In this document: positions 58,034-64,000 of the stretch, piece by piece | Position numbering within the stretch: the first letter of the stretch is position 1 | Layout of the letters: each line of letters opens with the position of its first letter | Source of the DNA: Streptomyces sp. NBC_01591 | GTDB taxonomy: Bacteria > Actinomycetota > Actinomycetes > Streptomycetales > Streptomycetaceae | Length of the DNA: 64,000 bases | Direction: 5' to 3' | Assembly (NCBI RefSeq): GCF_035918155.1 | Contig: NZ_CP109327.1 | Location: 3,782,001-3,846,000, forward strand | Position numbers and translations under genes: made by a program | The notes under the pieces: generated by a model | What the model was told of the DNA's origin: nothing | Seen by the model: only the letters and a program-made list of their open reading frames with translations | The model's database searches: none

Positions 58034-58429
58034 ATGTTCCGGGCCCTGATCTATCTCCTGCCTCTGGCGCTGACGATCTACGCGTTCATCGACTGCCTGA
58101 ACACCCCCGAGGACGAGGCCAAGCACCTGCCGAAGATTGCCTGGGTCTTCATCATCCTGCTGTTCTGGATCGTCGGCCCGATCGTCTGGCTGGCCGCGGG
58201 CAAGATGCGCCACGCGCCCGCCGATGGCCGTACGCCGTCCGAATGGCACCGCAAGCACCGCTCGCAGTGGGTGGCGCCGGACGACAATCCGGAGTTCCTG
58301 AAGGCGCTGAAGGACGAGAACAAGAAGGACGAGTCGCTCCTCAAGGACTGGGAGGCCGACCTGCGCCGCCGCGAGGAGGAGCTGAAGCGCCGCGAGACCG
58401 GGGAGAGCCCGAGCCCCTCGGGCGAGTAG
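58034..58429 (+). CDS. PLDc_N-domain membrane protein
   Basis: 131 aa. Two helices (ALIYLLPLALTIYAFIDCL and IAWVFIILLFWIVGPIVWLA) form the PLDc_N domain, followed by a Lys/Glu-rich coiled coil (ENKKDESLLKDWEADLRRRE). Similar to SCO4487-type proteins; role unknown, probably membrane organisation. Divergent from mqnL over ~210 bp. Confidence 0.85.
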   Translation: MFRALIYLLPLALTIYAFIDCLNTPEDEAKHLPKIAWVFIILLFWIVGPIVWLAAGKMRHAPADGRTPSEWHRKHRSQWVAPDDNPEFLKALKDENKKDESLLKDWEADLRRREEELKRRETGESPSPSGE

Positions 58430-58497
58430 CTCCCGAACACACGGGCCCGGCACATGAACGAGGCAGCCACGAACGACGCGGTCATCGTTCGAAATTC

Positions 58498-58536
58498 TTG
58501 ACCTCTCTCCAACACCCGGGCGATATCCTGGTGTTG
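58498..58536 (+). promoter_or_regulatory. Promoter with flanking inverted repeat before the ATPase gene
   Basis: TTGACC (58498-58503), an 18-bp spacer and GATATC form a possible promoter. CAACACC (58510) and GGTGTTG (58530) flank the -10 region, as an operator would. Confidence 0.45.
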
Positions 58537-58578
58537 ACGGTGTGACAGATCGGATGGGTCGTCGACGCTGGGGGCGCT

Positions 58579-60693
58579 GTGGAGAGAGAGCTGTACGGGC
58601 GCGAGGCGATTTTCGGCAACAACGGACTTGCGGCGCGCCTGACCGGCCTCACTCCGTACGGCTCCGCCCGGGTCGACTACGAGCACCGCGACGATCTACC
58701 GGTCGCCGTGCTGACCGGCGGCCGCGGCATGGGAAAGACGGCCGTCCTCAAGCAACTGCGCCATCTGTACCGGGAGATCACCCCGGTCGCCCTGGTCGAC
58801 TGCGAGGCCGTCGTGGCGCCCGAGGACGCCGGGCCCGGCTGGACCCCGGTCACCGGGGCGCTGCCGGAGCTCGCCACCCAGCTGACGGCGAAGGTGCGCG
58901 CCGCACGACCGGTGCAGTTCCCCCGGCTGAGCCTCGGGCTCGTGGCGGTCGCCTCCATCTCCTGGACCCGCGAGGACGAGACGCGGGCCCGGCGGGACCT
59001 GCAGTCGCTCGGCCCGATGCTGGCGACCGTCGACGGCCGCGGTGACGCGGCGACCGGCTGGGTCACCAAGGTGCTGACGAAGCTGGCCGCCAGCGCCTTC
59101 GACTCGGTGGCCCCGTTGGCCGGGATGGTCGCGGAGGCCACGGTCGAAACGGTCCTGGAGGAATCGTTCAGCCGCTTCCAGCGGCGTTCGGTGGACTGGT
59201 ACGGCAGCTATCCGCACGCGGGCGGCAACGGCCGGACCGGGCTGCGGCAGCTGGCGGTCGATTTCGAGCGCGGCGGCGATCTGCGCCGCCGGGCCGAGGA
59301 CCATCTGGTGCTCGCGCTGACCGCGGACCTGGTCGCGGCCTACGGGGGCCTGGCCTGGGGCGCCCGCCGGGGCCGTCCGGTGCTGCTCGTCGACAACGCG
59401 CACACGCCGCTGGGCCGGCAGCTGGTGGAGCCGCTGCTGCGGCAGCGGGCCGCCGGGGTGCGTGACCGGATCGCGGTGTTCGCCGCCTCACGGGTCCGGG
59501 ATCACGAGGGGCTGAGCCACGCGGTGCACCGGCGGCTGCCGGAGGTGGCGCACGGTTCGCACTGGTCCAGGGGTACGGGGGTGACGTCCGGGATCCTGGC
59601 CGTGGAGCTGACTCCGCTCAACCCGGAGCAGGTGCGCTCGGCGTTCGACCGGCACGATCGGGCGGGCCGTATCCCGGCCGGGCTGGCCCGTGGTGTGCAC
59701 CGGCTGACGGGTGGGCGTCCGCTGGCGGTGGAGCTGCTGGCGCTGGCGGCGGGCGAGGCGCCGGAGCCCGCCTCGCTGGTGCCGGGTTCGCTGCTGGACT
59801 GCACGGTGGAGGTGCGCGAGGACCGGGCGCCGGCGCAGGTGGCCGACGAGCTGCTGGCGCGGTTGCTGCCGGGGCCCGAGCAGCGGCTGGACTTCCTCGG
59901 TGTGCTGGCCGCGGCGCACGGGGAGGACTCGGCGCGGCTGCTGGCGGAGAGCCGTCTGGGCAGGGGTTCGCCGGACGGCGATGTGGCGCTGCGGATGCGC
60001 GATGCGCTGCGGGCGGACGACTGGCCGGTCGGGCCCGGTCACTTCGTCGCTGATCCGCTGCTGCGGTCGTTGCTGCTGCACCGCTTGCGGTTCCAGGACG
60101 GCGACCATCCGTCCTACGCGGTGTGGCAGGCGGTCCATGTCTCGCTGCGCGGGGCGTACGGCCCCGGCGGCCGCCGCCCGAGCGTCCCGCATCTGCTGCA
60201 CCAGAAGCTGGTGCTGGGCGACGCGGAGGCGTGTGTGGGGCATCTGCGGCTGCGGTTCGACGAGCCGGACGTGCCGGGCTGGCTCGACTCGCTGCGCTTC
60301 ATCGCCTCGGCACCGTACCCGCGTACGCGGGGGTCCGTCGGCCCCGATCCGCGGCGCGCGGTCGCGCTCGGCCGGGTGGACAACGCACCACCGAGGGGGC
60401 TCGAACCGGCGGCCGCGGAGCTTCATGTGCAGCTGCGCCGGCTGCTGCACGGCATATGGCTGCTGTCCGATCCACTGGCCCTGCCGGACGAAGAGGTGAT
60501 CGACAAGATGGCGCACGAACTGCGACAACTGTCCGGCAGGCACCCGACGGGCAACAGCGTGCTGTGGGACGCGGCGACGCACTGGCCGCGGGACATCCGG
60601 GCCTGGCGTCCGCTGTCCATGCCACCGGGAGAACCGGGCGCGGGCGGAAGCAATCAGGGGCGACGGCGGGGGAACGGTGGCCCGGATGCGTAA
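58579..60693 (+). CDS. STAND-like P-loop ATPase
   Basis: 704 aa. The Walker A motif is GGRGMGKTAVL (47-57) and the Walker B-like RPVLLVDNAH near 267. The rest is helical, Arg/Leu-rich and resembles STAND signal ATPases (LTGGRPLAVELLAL near 380). There is no obvious effector domain. GTG 58579 has GGGGG upstream. It overlaps the following binding-protein gene by 17 bp, so the two are one operon and possibly one complex, with a cytoplasmic ATPase and a membrane-anchored sensor. Confidence 0.7.
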   Translation: MERELYGREAIFGNNGLAARLTGLTPYGSARVDYEHRDDLPVAVLTGGRGMGKTAVLKQLRHLYREITPVALVDCEAVVAPEDAGPGWTPVTGALPELATQLTAKVRAARPVQFPRLSLGLVAVASISWTREDETRARRDLQSLGPMLATVDGRGDAATGWVTKVLTKLAASAFDSVAPLAGMVAEATVETVLEESFSRFQRRSVDWYGSYPHAGGNGRTGLRQLAVDFERGGDLRRRAEDHLVLALTADLVAAYGGLAWGARRGRPVLLVDNAHTPLGRQLVEPLLRQRAAGVRDRIAVFAASRVRDHEGLSHAVHRRLPEVAHGSHWSRGTGVTSGILAVELTPLNPEQVRSAFDRHDRAGRIPAGLARGVHRLTGGRPLAVELLALAAGEAPEPASLVPGSLLDCTVEVREDRAPAQVADELLARLLPGPEQRLDFLGVLAAAHGEDSARLLAESRLGRGSPDGDVALRMRDALRADDWPVGPGHFVADPLLRSLLLHRLRFQDGDHPSYAVWQAVHVSLRGAYGPGGRRPSVPHLLHQKLVLGDAEACVGHLRLRFDEPDVPGWLDSLRFIASAPYPRTRGSVGPDPRRAVALGRVDNAPPRGLEPAAAELHVQLRRLLHGIWLLSDPLALPDEEVIDKMAHELRQLSGRHPTGNSVLWDAATHWPRDIRAWRPLSMPPGEPGAGGSNQGRRRGNGGPDA

Positions 60694-62251
60694 TCCACTG
60701 CGCTATCACGTCTGGTACACGACACGGCAGAGGGTCGTCACCTCGGTGCTGGCCGGCGCCCTGGTGATCACGTCCGGCTGGTACGGCATCGGCCGGCTGA
60801 CCGCCCCCGAGGACCGCTCCTGCGCGCAGGGGGTCGAGCGGCCGCAGGGCAGCGACGAGTGCATAGGCATCTCCGGTGACGGCTACGACTTCGGGCGGCC
60901 GAAGCTGACCGAGGTCGCCGCGGCCATCGCCCGGGAGAACGCCGGCCTGAAGCCCGGCCGGTACGCGACGGTCGCGCTGCTGCTGCCGCTGACGTCGACG
61001 GACGAGGCGATGCAGACGAAGATGCAGCGCGAGCTGCAGGGCGCCTTCGCCGAGCAGTACCGGGCCAACCATCTCTCCAACGAGCAGGTGCCGAAGATCC
61101 GGCTGGTGCTCGCCAACACCGGGAAGAACAACCTGCTGTGGCGGCCGACGGTGGACCGGCTGAAGACGATGACCGGGGCCCCGGACAATCTGCGGGCCGT
61201 CTCCGGCGTCGCCACCAGCAGTACGCAGATCAAGTCGGCGGTCAAGGAACTGACCGCCGCGCACATCGCGGTCGTCGGCACCACGATCACGGCCGACGAC
61301 ATCGCCAACGGCGCCAAGGGTGATCCGTTCCCCGGCCTGGCCCGGGTGTCGCCGACCAACCGGGACGAGGCGCGCGCCCTGGCCCACTTCGGGCAGGTCA
61401 AGAAGGACAAGGCGCTGCTGGTGCAGGACACCCGTACCGGGGACCACTACACGGACACCCTGCGGGCGGCCTTCACCGCGCTGGTGAAGGGGACACGGTA
61501 CGAACCGCAGCTTTTCACCTCGCGCAGCGACCCCAACGACGAGGGCACCACGGCCAACACCTTCCAGCAGATCACGCACCTGATCTGCGACACGGACGCG
61601 GAGACGGTGTTCTTCGCCGGACGCCACACCCAGCTGCGGCAGTTCATCAACGCGCTCGGAGCCCGCGGCTGCCAGAACCGCGCGTTCACGATCCTGACCG
61701 GTGACGAGGGCTCGTACCTCGGCAGCGACAAGAAGCTCGACCGGGGCGCGCTGCGCCGGAAGGTGACCGTCCGCTACGCCTCGCTGGCGCACCCGGACGC
61801 CTGGGCGGCGGGAACGGGGAAGGGCAAGGCGGCGACGGGCGGTTCCCCGGCGGACTACCGGAGCTTCCTGGATCTGCTGGCCACGGTGTCGAAGAAGCCC
61901 GCGGGCCCGATCGGTCCGACGGATCACGAGGCCCTGACCGACGGCCAGGTCATCATCGCGCACGACGCGATGGCGCTGGCGGTGCGCGCCATCCGGCAGG
62001 CGACCCTGGAGGGCAAGCGGCTGCCCCTGGTCGCGGACGTGGGCGAGCAGTGGCCGCGGGTGAAGAGCTCGCTGAAGGTGCCGGGGGCCGGTGGCTGGAT
62101 CTGTCTGGACAACCACGGCAACCCGTACAACAAGGCGGTTCCGGTGGTGGAGCTGGCGCCCGAGGACGCCAGTCAGCGGTTCGTGGCGATCGCCTGGCCT
62201 GAGGGCACGCCGCCGGACCCGAAGTGCCTGCCGCCGTCCTCGGCGCCGTGA
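60677..62251 (+). CDS. Membrane-anchored periplasmic-binding-fold protein (LivJ-like)
   Basis: 524 aa from GTG 60677 (GGGGGAAC upstream). One N-terminal helix (VVTSVLAGALVITSGWYGIG, 20-39) without a lipobox anchors a type I periplasmic-binding domain: VALLLPLTSTDEAMQT, GVATSSTQIKSAVKELTA, KALLVQDTRTGDHYTDTL, TVFFAGRHTQLRQFI. It should sense a small molecule outside the membrane. No ABC permease genes follow, and the partner is the STAND-like ATPase, so a signalling role is more likely than transport. Confidence 0.7.
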   Translation: MARMRNPLRYHVWYTTRQRVVTSVLAGALVITSGWYGIGRLTAPEDRSCAQGVERPQGSDECIGISGDGYDFGRPKLTEVAAAIARENAGLKPGRYATVALLLPLTSTDEAMQTKMQRELQGAFAEQYRANHLSNEQVPKIRLVLANTGKNNLLWRPTVDRLKTMTGAPDNLRAVSGVATSSTQIKSAVKELTAAHIAVVGTTITADDIANGAKGDPFPGLARVSPTNRDEARALAHFGQVKKDKALLVQDTRTGDHYTDTLRAAFTALVKGTRYEPQLFTSRSDPNDEGTTANTFQQITHLICDTDAETVFFAGRHTQLRQFINALGARGCQNRAFTILTGDEGSYLGSDKKLDRGALRRKVTVRYASLAHPDAWAAGTGKGKAATGGSPADYRSFLDLLATVSKKPAGPIGPTDHEALTDGQVIIAHDAMALAVRAIRQATLEGKRLPLVADVGEQWPRVKSSLKVPGAGGWICLDNHGNPYNKAVPVVELAPEDASQRFVAIAWPEGTPPDPKCLPPSSAP

Positions 62252-62258
62252 CGCCGCT

Positions 62259-62804
62259 TCAGAGGCTGCCGGGCGACCTCTGATCGGCCGCCACGTACTC
62301 CTCACGCAGCCCGGCCCACCGGACCGGGGTCCACTTCGACCAGTCGGCGGGGTATCCGTCGAGCGCGTCCACGAGGTAGCGGAAGTGGTCGTGCCAGCCC
62401 GCCAGACAGTCGAGGCGCAGCTCGTCGTCGCCCCGGAACTCATTGGTGAACCGCAGCAGCACATGGTCGCCGCGCGGTGGCTCCAGGTGGAAGCGGATGC
62501 GGCCGCGGAGCCCTTCGAGGGTGTATTCGGCGACCCGCTCGACGTCCCAGGCGGTGACGGTGCCGGAGGCGACCGTGGCCCGGCCCTCCTGGTCGGTGTT
62601 GAGCCAGCGGAGCGTGATCGCTCCGCCCATCCGCGGTTCGAAGGGGTCGGCGGCGGCGAGCCACCCGCGCAGCCCCCCGGAACTGGCAACGGCTGCCCAC
62701 ACCCGCGGAACGGGGTGGGGCAGCCGTAGCGTGAACCGCAGGGTGTGCAGGTCACCGTGGGCTTCGCTGGTGCCGGGCTCGATGACGGGGGGCGCATCGG
62801 TCAT
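62259..62804 (-). CDS. SRPBCC/AHSA1-type protein
   Basis: 181 aa. LRFTLRLPHPVPRVWAAVAS (N-terminal helix-strand), GGAITLRWLN and RVAEYTLEGLRGRIRF are typical of the START/AHA1-like hydrophobic-pocket fold. It probably binds a hydrophobic ligand. Ends 7 bp after the convergent binding-protein gene. Confidence 0.8.
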   Translation of the reverse strand: MTDAPPVIEPGTSEAHGDLHTLRFTLRLPHPVPRVWAAVASSGGLRGWLAAADPFEPRMGGAITLRWLNTDQEGRATVASGTVTAWDVERVAEYTLEGLRGRIRFHLEPPRGDHVLLRFTNEFRGDDELRLDCLAGWHDHFRYLVDALDGYPADWSKWTPVRWAGLREEYVAADQRSPGSL

Positions 62805-62853
62805 GGTTCCAGCGTGGCCCGGTGGTGCGGTATCCGCACCCGTACGGACCGGG

Positions 62854-63950
<1,097 letters not shown>

Positions 63951-63954
<4 letters not shown>

Positions 63955-64000
63955 TTCTCAGCCCCTTCGGCAGGTTCTTCGGAGGATTCTTCGACGGAGT
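63951..64000 (-). CDS. ResB/CcsA-partner, C-terminal end (gene runs off the window)
   Basis: The last 16 codons of the upstream gene end in EESSEEPAEGAEK and a TGA that overlaps the ccsB start. Acidic ResB tails of this kind precede ccsB in streptomycetes. Confidence 0.6.

Overview
This window has the base composition, codon usage and gene content of a Streptomyces chromosome (or a very close relative). GC is very high, GTG and TTG starts are common, and stop/start overlaps of the GTGA and ATGA type are frequent. Actinobacterial families dominate: XRE/DUF397 pairs, a fused FO synthase, futalosine-pathway menaquinone genes, GPP34, DUF4229 and TipA-like MerR.

Layout. 0-7 kb holds a truncated membrane protein, a D-Ala-D-Ala carboxypeptidase with a huge disordered cytoplasmic tail, a GPP34 protein, the scr1/scr2-like XRE + DUF397 pair, and a divergent pair (unknown protein and SDR) with a perfect palindromic operator between them. 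7.4-12 kb holds an ADP-ribosylglycohydrolase-like protein that has lost its metal ligands and the F420 gene fbiC. 12-24 kb is accessory-looking: a six-blade tectonin-repeat lectin built from near-identical 231-bp repeats, acetyltransferases, a HigBA-type toxin-antitoxin locus with a frameshifted toxin, VOC + TipA-like genes, a kinase-like phosphotransferase, a peptide/JmjC/aldo-keto reductase cassette, an anti-sigma-type ATPase with a second XRE/DUF397 pair, an HTH/zinc-ribbon protein behind a structured leader, and a HAD phosphatase. 24-36 kb holds secreted proteins, an ArsR-type regulator, a class B PBP, an F420-type LLM enzyme, a TetR-EamA exporter pair, a LigD phosphoesterase + HhH pair, a macrolide-type glycosyltransferase behind a leader peptide, and an amino-acid permease. 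36.8-43.4 kb is one catabolic-looking block read on the minus strand (LLM, SDR, LLM, N-acyl-D-amino-acid deacylase-like hydrolase, aldehyde dehydrogenase), with repeated operators matching the one at 6.5 kb. 43.5-51.9 kb holds a secreted protein, an isocitrate-lyase/PEP-mutase family lyase, a phosphotransferase, a truncated acyl-CoA ligase, a MaoC hydratase, a TetR, and a DAACS symporter behind a cysteine-rich leader and attenuator. 52-58 kb is the menaquinone (futalosine) cluster mqnE, ubiX, mqnP, mqnL with an Lrp regulator and a rhomboid. 58-64 kb holds a STAND-like ATPase paired with a membrane-anchored periplasmic-binding protein, an SRPBCC protein, and cytochrome c biogenesis (ccsB, end of resB).

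Several genes are decaying: two frameshifted genes (a HigB-like toxin and a GNAT) and three truncated ones (PHP/CehA, siderophore-interacting protein, acyl-CoA ligase). The most interesting candidates for undescribed biology are the 58-aa peptide + JmjC oxygenase + aldo-keto reductase cassette (18.1-20.2 kb), the two leader-peptide attenuators (35.0 and 50.7 kb), and the operator family CTGACG-N3-CGTCAG linking two separate loci. All functions are inferred from reading the sequence; no database search was run.
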